DNA from: Microbulbifer sp. VAAF005
Lineage (GTDB): Bacteria; Pseudomonadota; Gammaproteobacteria; Pseudomonadales; Cellvibrionaceae
Direction of reading: 5' to 3'
Assembly (NCBI RefSeq): GCF_030012985.1
Contig: NZ_CP120233.1
Location: forward strand, 5,333,441 to 5,397,440
DNA length: 64,000 nt
Positions 55,574-63,984 of the stretch are shown in pieces; the first letter of the stretch is position 1, and each line of letters opens with the position of its first letter. The position numbers were made by a program, and so were the translations under genes. The notes beneath the pieces were generated by a model. That model worked only from the letters and a program-made list of their open reading frames with translations, was not told the origin of the DNA and made no database searches.

Positions 55574-58249
55574 ATGGACTACAGCCAAATAAATAGCGAA
55601 GTGCTGCAAGCGCTGAAAAACGACCACAGTCTAAAGCTGAAGCAATCTGGGGTTGGTGATAAAGAGGTGCTGCGCGGCATTTGCCCAAGCTGTGAAAAGA
55701 AAACAGTTTGGATCAAAGTTGATAAACCTATCGCTTTGCGTTGTGACCGTGAGGATAAATGCGGATATGAAGAAAGGGTAAGGGATCGCTACCCGGACCT
55801 TTTCGAAAACTTCTCCAAGCGCTTTCCATCAAGCGACGAAGACCCCAAAGCTACGGCGCGAGCCTACTTATCTATTCAGCGCGGGTTTCCCGCTGCTGAT
55901 ATTGAAGACTGGTTTGAGCAGGGGTTTTACAAATTGCCGGATGGCTCCTGGGCGGAGACAGTACGCTTCCTTCTATTTGGAGGTGAGAAGGATTACTGGG
56001 AACGTATTGTTGATAAACAACATGTAAAAAAGGCGGGTAAAAAAGCCCGCTTTAAAACCGGTACTAGCTATGCCGGAAAGCACTGGGCACCACCTGGGCA
56101 AAAAATCAAACCCATGGAAAAAGTCTTCATTGTTGAAGGTATTTTCCACTGTATTGCGATGTACCTAAAAGGCTACAAAGCGGTTTGCGCGTTCTCCTGT
56201 TCCAATTTACCGAGAGAACTCATTAAGGAAAATAAAGGCCAGGGCATTATCTGGCACTTGGCATACGATGACGAACCCGGTGCGCGTAAGCATGTTGCTA
56301 AATACTACAAAGATCTCAAGGACCAGAAAGAAACTGTAGAAGTCGCGCAGACCGGCAGCTGTAAAGATTGGGATGATCTTTATAGAGATGGTTTGCTTAA
56401 TGATGAAACCATTGAGAACTGTGTTTGGCGTGGTCGCGTTTTTGTGGCTGAAACGCCAAAGCGTAAAGCTTATGCGCAGTATGGGTGGAAGCCATTTGGC
56501 AAAACCATCATTGAGCATAACGATAGATTACATTCTGTAAAATTCTCCCTGGAAGACTTTAACAAAGCTAGTGAGGGAGAACCCTACAAGTGGGGCTTCT
56601 CCTGGGATGCTTTTAACCAGGCTGCCAAAGTAGAGCAAATTTCAAACTGCGTTCCTAAATTCCAGTACACGGAAATCGACCGCCTAACGAATGAGCGCCG
56701 CTACTTTTTTGCTATCAAGAAATCGGGCACCAAGCGCAGCTACCTTGGTGCATTTACTCCCAACGCACTATCCGACCCCCGCGCCTTTGGCCTTGCTCTG
56801 CTTTCGCATACAGACGGCGGCAGCTTTGAGGGCGGGGCAGGTGATTTAAAAATTCTCAAGTCTCGCTGGCTAGACGGCGAAGTTAACCGGGTAACTACCT
56901 TGCCGCACATGGGATTTGATGAAAATACCCGCACTTATATCTTTCCTGGTTTCGGCTATCAAAATGGCAAATTAATTACAGCCAATGAACACGGCTTTTT
57001 ACAGCAAGGTGATACCGCCATTAAAACCACCCTGGAGGGAATGCCGGTTCATCAGAGTGATAAATTTGACGGAAGCTGGTGGCCGGATTTTGTAAAGGTA
57101 TTTCACTTAAACGGTATCGCCGCTTTGGCTTACTTCACCGCCAGCCTGTTTGCCCGCCAGATCAAGGAAAAACACCAGGCGTTTCACTTTCTAGAAATTA
57201 CCGGTGATCCCGATGCCGGTAAATCCACTCTAATCCGCTTTATCTGGAAATTACTTGGCCGAGATAATTACGAAGGTATAGACCTGCTAAGTACCTCAAC
57301 GTCCAGCTACGGCCGAAACTTGGGCAAGGTTAGTAACCTTCCGGTTGTGGTCATTGAAAGTGACAGAGAAACCAGCGGCGATACAGGGGGCCGTGCTTCA
57401 AAATCTTTTAATTGGGATATTTTCAAAAAGGTTTATGACTTAGATGGTGTTATTGACTCAAAGGGGGTGAAGACCAACGACAATAAAACTCATGATCGGA
57501 TCTTTCGCGGCAGTTTGGTGATTAGCCAGAACGCCACGGTCCAGGCATCAGCGGCCACGCTTTCACGTATTGTTCATCTTCACTGCACCACTGCCCACAA
57601 GCGCGCAGAAAATCGCCCCCTGGCAGATCGACTCAAACGCGAGCCGGTAGAGAACATGGCGGGGTATCTTCACCAAGTGCTTACCCATGAGACAGAGTGG
57701 CTATCTCACTTCTTTAATGCCTTTGAAAGCCACCGGGCAACCTTAACCACTGATGACGGTATTAGCCAAGGCCGGATTATCGATTGTCATGCCCAGCTAA
57801 TGGCAGCGGTAGAAGCCCTGCAAGTCATCTTGCCGGATTTTGACACATCCCTAATTAACAAGGTGCAAGAACACTTAGTGGAGCGCGCACAGGACAGGCA
57901 GCGCCGTTTAAACAAGGACCATCCGATCATTGAGCAGTTCTGGGATACCTACCACTTTATTAACGATCAGGTGGTTTATGTCGAGGACGAGCAAGGGAAG
58001 CGGCACGTAAACACTGATCGCCTGAACCACAGCATCGATCCCGCCTTAATCGCAATCAACCTCAACGAGTACATGGAACTCTGCCGCAAACGCGGCCAGG
58101 AGCTGGTGCCTGTCGCGGAACTAAAGCAGCTGTTCTCTACCAGCCAGCGCTATCCGCTGGATGGCTACAAGCGGGTCCGGTCGAAGCGAGAAGAGAAAAC
58201 TAGGCCCTGGTGCTGGGTATTCAAAAGAACCGGCGGAAGTGGTCGCTGA
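55574..58249 (+). CDS. P4-alpha-like primase-helicase
   Basis: An 891-residue protein in three parts. A zinc-ribbon with Cys37, Cys40, Cys57 and Cys63 (ICPSC ... LRCDREDKCGY) precedes a TOPRIM core with VFIVEGIFHCIAMYLKG at about 190 and AYDDEPG at about 240. A helicase domain with Walker A GDPDAGKST (about 544-552) and the VVVIESDRE strand follows. It combines primase and helicase, as phage P4 alpha does, and P4 alpha also binds its origin repeats. It probably initiates prophage replication from the iteron field immediately downstream. No second replication gene is seen. Confidence 0.85.
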   Translation: MDYSQINSEVLQALKNDHSLKLKQSGVGDKEVLRGICPSCEKKTVWIKVDKPIALRCDREDKCGYEERVRDRYPDLFENFSKRFPSSDEDPKATARAYLSIQRGFPAADIEDWFEQGFYKLPDGSWAETVRFLLFGGEKDYWERIVDKQHVKKAGKKARFKTGTSYAGKHWAPPGQKIKPMEKVFIVEGIFHCIAMYLKGYKAVCAFSCSNLPRELIKENKGQGIIWHLAYDDEPGARKHVAKYYKDLKDQKETVEVAQTGSCKDWDDLYRDGLLNDETIENCVWRGRVFVAETPKRKAYAQYGWKPFGKTIIEHNDRLHSVKFSLEDFNKASEGEPYKWGFSWDAFNQAAKVEQISNCVPKFQYTEIDRLTNERRYFFAIKKSGTKRSYLGAFTPNALSDPRAFGLALLSHTDGGSFEGGAGDLKILKSRWLDGEVNRVTTLPHMGFDENTRTYIFPGFGYQNGKLITANEHGFLQQGDTAIKTTLEGMPVHQSDKFDGSWWPDFVKVFHLNGIAALAYFTASLFARQIKEKHQAFHFLEITGDPDAGKSTLIRFIWKLLGRDNYEGIDLLSTSTSSYGRNLGKVSNLPVVVIESDRETSGDTGGRASKSFNWDIFKKVYDLDGVIDSKGVKTNDNKTHDRIFRGSLVISQNATVQASAATLSRIVHLHCTTAHKRAENRPLADRLKREPVENMAGYLHQVLTHETEWLSHFFNAFESHRATLTTDDGISQGRIIDCHAQLMAAVEALQVILPDFDTSLINKVQEHLVERAQDRQRRLNKDHPIIEQFWDTYHFINDQVVYVEDEQGKRHVNTDRLNHSIDPALIAINLNEYMELCRKRGQELVPVAELKQLFSTSQRYPLDGYKRVRSKREEKTRPWCWVFKRTGGSGR

Positions 58250-58320
58250 TTCTCCAGTTTGTATTTTTTTTGAGCCTGTTCGGCGGGGTGAGAAATAGGG
58301 GGAGAGGGTTGAGAAAAGGC

Positions 58321-58634
58321 GGGACAGAGCGGGACAGGGGAATTTAAGAGAAAAAAGTTTATATAAATCAATAAGTTAATGGAGTAATGACAGTGGGACA
58401 ATTTCGGGACATTGATGGGACAACACGGGACATGGCGTTTGGGACAAGTTACCAATCTGTCCCAAATTTTGGTAACAGCCCAAATGCCGGCAAAGCCAGT
58501 AGCCACGGGGCCCACAGCGAATCGGGGTGTGGCGTGTCCCATCTTGTCCCAAAAAAATGGGACAGGGTAGATGCTCTACAGACCGCATAAAACCTCACTT
58601 CCAGAATGAAATAAACGCATTGTCCCGTTGTCCC
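58321..58634. repeat. GGGACA/TGTCCC iteron field, probable replication origin
   Basis: Thirteen copies of GGGACA or its complement in 314 bases. Plus-strand copies start at 58321, 58331, 58395, 58406, 58417, 58427, 58441 and 58559. Complement copies start at 58458, 58535, 58545, 58621 and 58629. The five from 58395 to 58441 are spaced 11, 11, 10 and 14 bases, so they face one side of the helix. GGGACA and TGTCCC at 58441 and 58458 form an inverted repeat. An AT-rich stretch lies at 58343-58380. The position right after the primase-helicase suggests origin repeats bound by that protein. Confidence 0.75.
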
Positions 58635-58681
58635 GGCTTTTTTCACCCCCTCCGCGCATTTATCAGTAAAGGGGGCGCCTG

Positions 58682-58968
58682 ATGAGCAACCGACACCAAG
58701 ACGCAGTGCCAGGCATTAGCGCCAGCTCGACAGCTGCAACGAAGGGGGCTGGGTTCCCCCTCTGATTGCCGGAGCCACCGACTCCAGCAGCGAGGATCAC
58801 CGCCGCAACTGCTTGGCCTGGTACCTGTTTCGCACAAAGACCCGTTCAGAAATCTTGGCGTGGCTGGATCAACAAAATTCACGATTTAAGGCTGATATGC
58901 GCGCTCGCCTCAACACCCTGCGGGGAGAAGTGCGGCAGATGCGCGAGCAAGTACAGGAGGAGGGATAA
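58682..58968 (+). CDS. DUF7696-like small phage protein, frameshifted
   Basis: The ATG at 58682 gives MSNRHQDAVPGISASSTAAT then stops. A neighbouring frame continues PPLIAGATDSSSEDHRRNCL, then AWYLFRTKTRSEILAWL and RLNTLRGEVRQMREQV to a TAA at 58966. One missing G (run 58744-58748 or 58751-58753) joins them into about 95 residues. The C-terminal helical segment resembles small phage proteins of the DUF7696 type. It starts the early small-gene series. Confidence 0.5.
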
Positions 58969-58971
58969 GTC

Positions 58972-59391
58972 ATGGAACGCCAGCGCAGCCTGCGGTTAAT
59001 CCAGGGGGAAATCACTGAAGCCCATGTGTTCAACGCCTACCAGCGAAACAGCTCAGTAAATACCGCCGTTACCTGGGAAGAGGTACTGCACAGCCCCGCG
59101 CTGTTTCACTGCCTGGCATTGGAAGCGAAATACACCTACCGGGGACAAGCACCTCGGGAATTTACAAAAAGCAAAAAACAGGAAAACGCAATGCGACACA
59201 CAACCGTACTTGATGCCGCGCAAGTGGCGCAGATAAAACTGGCTTTGATGCTTTGCCGAGAGCGTATCAATTGTCCCAATACCACCACGGTCAAACAGGG
59301 CGAAGCCAGTCAGGAATTACAAAGCGCCCTGGATATATTCAGAGCACACGACCAACGCAATGGAGAAATAAAGGGAGTTACCCATGTTTGA
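58972..59391 (+). CDS. hypothetical phage early protein
   Basis: A 139-residue protein with a good ribosome site (GGAGGAGGG). It contains NTAVTWEEVLHSPALFHCLA, then HTTVLDAAQVAQIKLALMLC and a helical C-terminus. No known domain. It overlaps the next start by 8 bases, so translation is coupled. Confidence 0.6.
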   Translation: MERQRSLRLIQGEITEAHVFNAYQRNSSVNTAVTWEEVLHSPALFHCLALEAKYTYRGQAPREFTKSKKQENAMRHTTVLDAAQVAQIKLALMLCRERINCPNTTTVKQGEASQELQSALDIFRAHDQRNGEIKGVTHV

Positions 59392-59647
59392 AATTAATAT
59401 CGCCATGTCAGAGGACACCGCCCAAATTATCTATGCACTGAAACAGCGCAGGGATTTGCTGATCCGTTTGATCAAACACTCTGAAGAAATTGGAGCGACC
59501 CACCGCATAGACCCCTATGTCGAAGAACTCAGTGAAATAGAAGTGAAGCTGATTTCATTCAGGGTCGAACTCCTATCAATGGGTAAGTATGTCGAAGAGA
59601 GTTCTGCATCCTATCAGCTGGCCAGTAAAACACTGGTTTTACACTAA
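59384..59647 (+). CDS. hypothetical helical phage protein
   Basis: An 87-residue protein that begins MFEINIAMSEDTAQIIYALK. It is predicted to be mainly helical, with an acidic middle (DPYVEELSEIEVKLISF). It overlaps the preceding gene by 8 bases. Function unknown. Confidence 0.55.
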   Translation: MFEINIAMSEDTAQIIYALKQRRDLLIRLIKHSEEIGATHRIDPYVEELSEIEVKLISFRVELLSMGKYVEESSASYQLASKTLVLH

Positions 59648-59659
59648 AGGAAATAGACC

Positions 59660-59863
59660 ATGACAACGCAACTATTTGCAGCGATCCGAGAGAACTCTAA
59701 ATATTTCTCACAAAATCCGCCGCCACATCAAATGCCATTTCCGGTACGGGTAATTAATACCTCGGACGCTTATCGAGTAATGGGGAATAGTGACAGATAT
59801 CGTCTTGATGATGTTTATCTTTTCGTAAAAGCCGGTCATCAATACCGTCAAATCAACAGTTAG
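59660..59863 (+). CDS. small phage protein
   Basis: A 67-residue protein: MTTQLFAAIRENSKYFSQNP, then VRVINTSDAYRVMGNSDRYR and a basic end. It has an AAAGGAAA-type ribosome site. Twelve bases after the preceding gene; function unknown. Confidence 0.55.
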   Translation: MTTQLFAAIRENSKYFSQNPPPHQMPFPVRVINTSDAYRVMGNSDRYRLDDVYLFVKAGHQYRQINS

Positions 59864-59892
59864 TGATTACCAATCCTTATCGGAGACACATA

Positions 59893-60153
59893 ATGTTAAT
59901 TGCAGAAATTAGCCATGAAACATATTTGATAAAAGATTCTAAAGATGCTGAAGCATTGTTGAGAGTTTTTGAACGAGCCAAGAAAATTTCTCCTACCTTT
60001 GTAGATGGAGAATGTTATTACTCAGAAAGTCAGGGTCGAATAAGGGTAGAAATTTCAATTTCAAATAAAGAAATATTATCCCAAGATGGCATAGAAAAGC
60101 TTCGTGAAGAAAAAAATCAGAAGGGAGAGCAATCAGCAGAGGAGTCCCCATGA
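59893..60153 (+). CDS. hypothetical phage protein
   Basis: An 86-residue acidic protein from the ATG at 59893 (GGAGACACATA before it): MLIAEISHETYLIKDSKDAE, then EGYR-like strands near ECYYSESQGRIRVEISI. Its last codons overlap the next start (ATGA-type). Function unknown. Confidence 0.55.
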   Translation: MLIAEISHETYLIKDSKDAEALLRVFERAKKISPTFVDGECYYSESQGRIRVEISISNKEILSQDGIEKLREEKNQKGEQSAEESP

Positions 60154-61133
60154 ATTTCTGGAAATATACAACCGGGCTTGCCGCGCTGATCTTTTGCGGC
60201 ACTTCCGTTGTGTTCACGGTGGGGCTGTGGATTTCCATCCCTTCTGCGGAAGGACAGCCGCTAGTGTGGGGGCTGACTGCGGGTGGCATAGTGGCGGGAC
60301 TAACCGCCACCGCCCTGGAGCTTTGTAAATTCTCATTTGCCCCCCTAGGACTATGGCTGAGAAGTAAGGGCCGCCCTATCGGTAATGTACTCCTAACATT
60401 ATGGCCATTCTTAGTGTTAATCAGTATTGCTGCCACCGTTGGTTTTTTAGAAAGCCATACGGCTGAACAGAAACAGCTAAACACAAGAAATAGCCTGGAG
60501 TATCAAACGATGCAACAGCAGCTTTCCAGCCTTGAACAGCAGATTAACAATCTAAACGGAATCATTGCTACTGATGCTGCCAATAATTACCGCAAAAGAG
60601 CGATTAAAACGGCGGAACAGCTGGAAAATCTGGAGCAAAGAAGAAGTGAGGCTATAGCCCAGCTGAAAGCTATTCAGGGAAGCGGTTCTGACAGCGCCCA
60701 AGCGGCATTCTCAGGCTTGGCACTACTAACCCATACGGACCCACAAAAGCTACAGTACAGCGCCTTCTTGGCGCTGGCTGTAATCACCGATCTTGTCGGG
60801 CTTGTCGCGCTACTGGCTTTTAACAGCGCTTTAACGGTGGTTAGTGATGATGCCGATAAGCCAGAGACATCAACAGAAGATCAACAATCAGACCCAAATG
60901 ATTGTGAAATATCAACAGAGTCAGCAACGGCCTGTGACAATGGCTTAAACGAGATGCAAAAATCATTGGCGGAACGTATTGCCGCCGGGGAGTTTGGTCC
61001 AAAGCCAGTACTGCGCAATATCAACCGTGAGGTGAAGGGCGGAAATAATGTGGTACAGCCGGTCTTTGAATATCTGGAAAAGCAAGGTGTATTAGAGCGT
61101 GCAGGGCGTGGCTTTGCACTGATTACAAATTAA
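60150..61133 (+). CDS. membrane/coiled-coil protein with C-terminal winged helix
   Basis: A 327-residue protein with membrane helices at about 8-30, 38-58, 79-100 and 204-228. A coiled-coil segment lies at about 105-175 (YQTMQQQLSSLEQQINNLNG) between helices three and four. A polar acidic linker (about 232-265) leads to a winged helix at about 270-325 (ERIAAGEFGPKPVLRNINRE, VVQPVFEYLEKQGVLERAGR). The layout suggests a membrane-tethered DNA-binding protein, in broad terms like FtsK-gamma or a replication tether. It overlaps the previous gene by 4 bases. No known family. Confidence 0.6.
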   Translation: MNFWKYTTGLAALIFCGTSVVFTVGLWISIPSAEGQPLVWGLTAGGIVAGLTATALELCKFSFAPLGLWLRSKGRPIGNVLLTLWPFLVLISIAATVGFLESHTAEQKQLNTRNSLEYQTMQQQLSSLEQQINNLNGIIATDAANNYRKRAIKTAEQLENLEQRRSEAIAQLKAIQGSGSDSAQAAFSGLALLTHTDPQKLQYSAFLALAVITDLVGLVALLAFNSALTVVSDDADKPETSTEDQQSDPNDCEISTESATACDNGLNEMQKSLAERIAAGEFGPKPVLRNINREVKGGNNVVQPVFEYLEKQGVLERAGRGFALITN

Positions 61134-61151
61134 GGGGAGAGTAGAAAGATC

Positions 61152-61691
61152 ATGGATAACGCTATTACTTTGGAAATGCTGACAAAAAGATTGGGTACTA
61201 TCTTACGAGAGCTGGACGAATCAGAACAGCAAAATCAAATCTCTATCATGTTTTGGGGTGTTCCTTTGCCTTTAACCAAGGATAACTTTGAAATTGAAGA
61301 TGGCGGCACTTTCAGTTTCCATATAGACCATAAAAATATTCCTACAGATAAGAATTCAAAAGATATAGAGGGAGTTAAAGAATTTAATCGATTGCTAAAG
61401 GAAGTCCACAAGGAAAAATTTGATCAAGAACTAGAAAATATGGGGTTGAAACATCAGAATGAAATGATGGAAATAAAGGTTCATCTTTTGGAGTGGCTGC
61501 TAAATAGGGCAGTACAAGAGGGCGGCTCTCCAGAAACGTCAAAACTGATTGCCCACTGTGAACGAGAGCTTACGGAATGGCGGTATGGATTTGAAGGTGA
61601 AAGGTTTAAAGGTATGAATGGCGGCCCCTATGTTCGCTGGGATCATATTAAAAGTATTCTTGCTGCGGCCCCCAACACTTTAAACCGTTAA
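61152..61691 (+). CDS. hypothetical phage protein
   Basis: A 179-residue soluble protein with an AGGGGAGAGT site upstream. Blocks include MFWGVPLPLTKDNFEIEDGG, KEVHKEKFDQELENMGLKHQ (helical) and GEPYV-type end GGPYVRWDHIKSIL. It ends the rightward early operon, before a terminator shared with the convergent repressor gene. Confidence 0.55.
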   Translation: MDNAITLEMLTKRLGTILRELDESEQQNQISIMFWGVPLPLTKDNFEIEDGGTFSFHIDHKNIPTDKNSKDIEGVKEFNRLLKEVHKEKFDQELENMGLKHQNEMMEIKVHLLEWLLNRAVQEGGSPETSKLIAHCERELTEWRYGFEGERFKGMNGGPYVRWDHIKSILAAAPNTLNR

Positions 61692-61706
61692 TAAAATTGC
61701 CAATGA

Positions 61707-61732
61707 TAAGGGCTAACATGTTTTAGCCCTTA
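61707..61732. terminator. bidirectional terminator between convergent genes
   Basis: TAAGGGCTAA (61707-61716) pairs with TTAGCCCTTA (61723-61732), loop of six. It overlaps the stop codon of the leftward Xre gene. Confidence 0.75.
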
Positions 61733-62127
61733 CTTCTATCAATATCAGCCACCATTTTTAAGTGCTTCAAAACCAAGTCCCGATATTCTGGACTGAGCTT
61801 GGAAAAGGTCTCCACATAACTTTCACACTCCTTCCGCCTCTTCCGTTCCTCGCGCTGCTTCGGTTTTTCTATCTGAAATACCGAATCTATAGCTACTCCC
61901 AGTTCCTTACACCAAACCGGTAGCAGCTCCACCGGGATTGTCTGCTGGCCCGTTTCCATTTTCGACAAAGTATATGCAGGGATTTTTATTCGCTTTGCCA
62001 TATCAAGAGCGGTGATTTCAGCATCGAGACGGTATATCCGCAATTGGTTTGCAATGGAGATCTTCCGGCGTTGTAGGTCGGATTGCTTGCTTTTGGTCAA
62101 CTTCTGTACACCATATTTAAACCGCAA
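61723..62127 (-). CDS. Xre-family repressor (second prophage switch)
   Basis: A 134-residue protein with a basic N-terminus and an HTH at about 25-75: QLRIYRLDAEITALDMAKRI, IPAYTLSKMETGQQTIP. A helical basic C-terminus (KPKQREERKRRKECESYVET) may oligomerise. Two perfect TTGCGRTATTCGCAA palindromes lie just upstream and are its likely operators. It would control itself and the rightward gene at 62329, independent of the integrase-linked repressor. Confidence 0.8.
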   Translation of the reverse strand: MRFKYGVQKLTKSKQSDLQRRKISIANQLRIYRLDAEITALDMAKRIKIPAYTLSKMETGQQTIPVELLPVWCKELGVAIDSVFQIEKPKQREERKRRKECESYVETFSKLSPEYRDLVLKHLKMVADIDRSKG

Positions 62128-62160
62128 ATTGGTTACAGAGTGTGCAAATTATAGGGAAAA

Positions 62161-62207
62161 TTGCGATATTCGCAATTTGTTTCCATATAGTGTTGCGGTA
62201 TTCGCAA
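62161..62207. promoter_or_regulatory. paired operators of the second Xre repressor
   Basis: TTGCGATATTCGCAA (62161-62175) and TTGCGGTATTCGCAA (62193-62207) are near-identical palindromes whose centres are 32 bases apart, three helix turns. The first extends to AAATTGCGA-TAT-TCGCAATTT. Such spacing fits cooperative binding by two repressor dimers. Confidence 0.75.
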
Positions 62208-62328
62208 CAAATAAATTTGAGTTTGCTCGCTAATAATTTTGGTGGTACAAAGTTCTCGAAAATTACTTAAACAAGGAATTTTCTTTCGGGTAAATTTGGA
62301 AGTGTTTAGTTTTTAGAAGGAGTTTAAA

Positions 62329-62586
62329 TTGAAGACTGATATGGCCAAAGACAACGTGGTACAGCTGCCGACTTCTGTGTTGATGCGCTTAGAGAGGGGG
62401 CGTTTAAACTTTGTTGATCAGATTTCTGATATTCGTTTAGCACTTGAGGTATTTGGAGGGGAGGCATCACCCGGGGCTCGTGTGGCAATACTAAATTTAG
62501 TTGATAAAGAGTTAACACGGATACTGGAGCAGCTTGACCGCGATATAAAATGCTTGCCGGGTCCTATGGACCCGGAACCTAACTAG
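62329..62586 (+). CDS. small hypothetical prophage protein
   Basis: An 85-residue protein with a TTG start at 62329 behind a strong AGAAGGAG site (an in-frame ATG lies four codons later). It reads VVQLPTSVLMRLERGRLNFV, then VAILNLVDKELTRILEQLDR, with a helical centre. It is divergent from the Xre gene, so it may be its target (late or lytic control). Convergent with ogr-like by 4 bases. Confidence 0.55.
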   Translation: MKTDMAKDNVVQLPTSVLMRLERGRLNFVDQISDIRLALEVFGGEASPGARVAILNLVDKELTRILEQLDRDIKCLPGPMDPEPN

Positions 62587-62873
62587 CAGTTATCAGCTAA
62601 CCGAAATATATTTTCGCGCTCTGCTGTAGGCATGGTTTTTAATATATCAACCAGCAGGGCGCGCCTATCATGGACTGAAGGTGATATTGAATGTTTAAAG
62701 CTAAGGTCCATTACGAAAGTATGGCCGCAATGTTCGATGTTCTTACAAGCGCAATAAAGTTGTGAGAGTTTAGGGTCCACTTCATTCCGACTTGTAATTA
62801 CCGATTTGCTACCACATTTTATGCAATTAATTTGCATGTCTTCCCCGCAGTCATCGATAAAATCTGTATCCAT
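62583..62873 (-). CDS. Ogr/Delta-like late transcription activator
   Basis: A 96-residue protein with a zinc-binding core: CIKCGSKSVITSRNEVDPKL and YCACKNIEHCGHTFVMDLSF, four cysteines of the Ogr/Delta type. P2 Ogr contacts RNA polymerase alpha to activate late promoters. It lies upstream of the portal gene in the same direction (64-base gap), which fits control of the late operon. Confidence 0.82.
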   Translation of the reverse strand: MDTDFIDDCGEDMQINCIKCGSKSVITSRNEVDPKLSQLYCACKNIEHCGHTFVMDLSFKHSISPSVHDRRALLVDILKTMPTAERENIFRLADNC

Positions 62874-62937
62874 TTTACTATCTTGATGCTATATGTACAT
62901 TAAAAGGTGTATATATAGCACCTTTTAAATTTTGAAT

Positions 62938-63984
62938 TTACACAAAGTTTGGGCTATCAAACCCAATCCGCTTGCTCTTCGGTAGCCACTCATTCAACTG
63001 CAAAAAAACGTCTTGCATAGGCACAACCTCATTTTCAAAATAGACGCGGGTGATCTTCTCTATATCCCCAAACCCCCCGCTATTTTCCGGCATGACTCCA
63101 GCCAGCGCGGGCTGAATTCGCCACATACTTAGAATATCGTTCCGCGTTAGGTTCTTGATTCGCTCGAACTCATCTTTGGTGGCAATGTCACCTACAGGAA
63201 TAATTTGAACGCTCTTCTCTTTGCCGTTGGGAATATTCAGGAACATTGAACGGAAGTTGCCCACCCCTTTACTACTTTTTATTTGCTCCTTGATAGCCGC
63301 CTCATCCTCTGGGCTAAGGTGTGCGTCTGCGGTATAGAAGATGTAGCCCATGTGGGCGCCGTTGTTGTAATAGCGACGCCTGAAGAGCGTGCTGTCTTCA
63401 TTTAGCAAAACTGATTGAACGCCGCCTAGATATTGTGGCCTACCGTAGATTTGCTGTGCGGGGTCATACTCCTTCAGCTGTACAACCTCCCCAGGCTCAT
63501 AGACAACCGGGTCAGCGCCATTTGGCTGCAACATGCAAAAGCGGTCAGACTCTTTCATTCTTCGCATATTCACGCCCGGCAAGTGCTCTAAGCGTAGAAG
63601 ATGGTCAAAGGTGTTGTACTTCTTCTTGAAATAGCAGTGCCCTAACACCTCATAGTCAAACCCAGCTTTAGCGAGACATTCCGTGCGAACCCCGCCACCT
63701 GGTTTGAACCATTTGCGCAACTGGTTGCGCTTGAAGTAGGGGATAGTCCCGTGGTGGGCATTGGCTCCTAGAAGATTGATCAACCCGGTTTGGCTTACTG
63801 GGGGCACATAGTAGTCACCACCAGGTTGTAGGAATGTGCCGAGATAATCCCCAAGATTGCCATTCAAGACCGGCTCAGGATCACCAAAGCTAAACATTGT
63901 GGGGCCGCTATCTGCGGGGGTTGCCTTCATGTTCTCAGAACTGGCTTTTGCCTTTGCTTTAAAGCGGTTTCTCTTGCGTCCCAT
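62938..63984 (-). CDS. P2-type phage portal protein
   Basis: A 348-residue protein that begins MGRKRNRFKAKAKASSENMK. It contains FSFGDPEPVLNGNLGDYLG, PPVSQTGLINLLGANAHHGT, YLGGVQSVLLNEDSTLFRRR and a C-terminal VVPMQDVFLQLNEWLPKSKR. These are the blocks of P2 gpQ portal proteins, and the length fits (about 344). It forms the dodecameric DNA entry ring. It faces leftward; terminase and capsid genes are expected beyond 64000. Confidence 0.92.
   Translation of the reverse strand: MGRKRNRFKAKAKASSENMKATPADSGPTMFSFGDPEPVLNGNLGDYLGTFLQPGGDYYVPPVSQTGLINLLGANAHHGTIPYFKRNQLRKWFKPGGGVRTECLAKAGFDYEVLGHCYFKKKYNTFDHLLRLEHLPGVNMRRMKESDRFCMLQPNGADPVVYEPGEVVQLKEYDPAQQIYGRPQYLGGVQSVLLNEDSTLFRRRYYNNGAHMGYIFYTADAHLSPEDEAAIKEQIKSSKGVGNFRSMFLNIPNGKEKSVQIIPVGDIATKDEFERIKNLTRNDILSMWRIQPALAGVMPENSGGFGDIEKITRVYFENEVVPMQDVFLQLNEWLPKSKRIGFDSPNFV

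Noticed and set aside
58376..58646. Short overlapping frames inside the iteron field
   Set aside because: They arise from the GGGACA/TGTCCC repeats and have no ribosome site or known domain. The repeats explain the region better.
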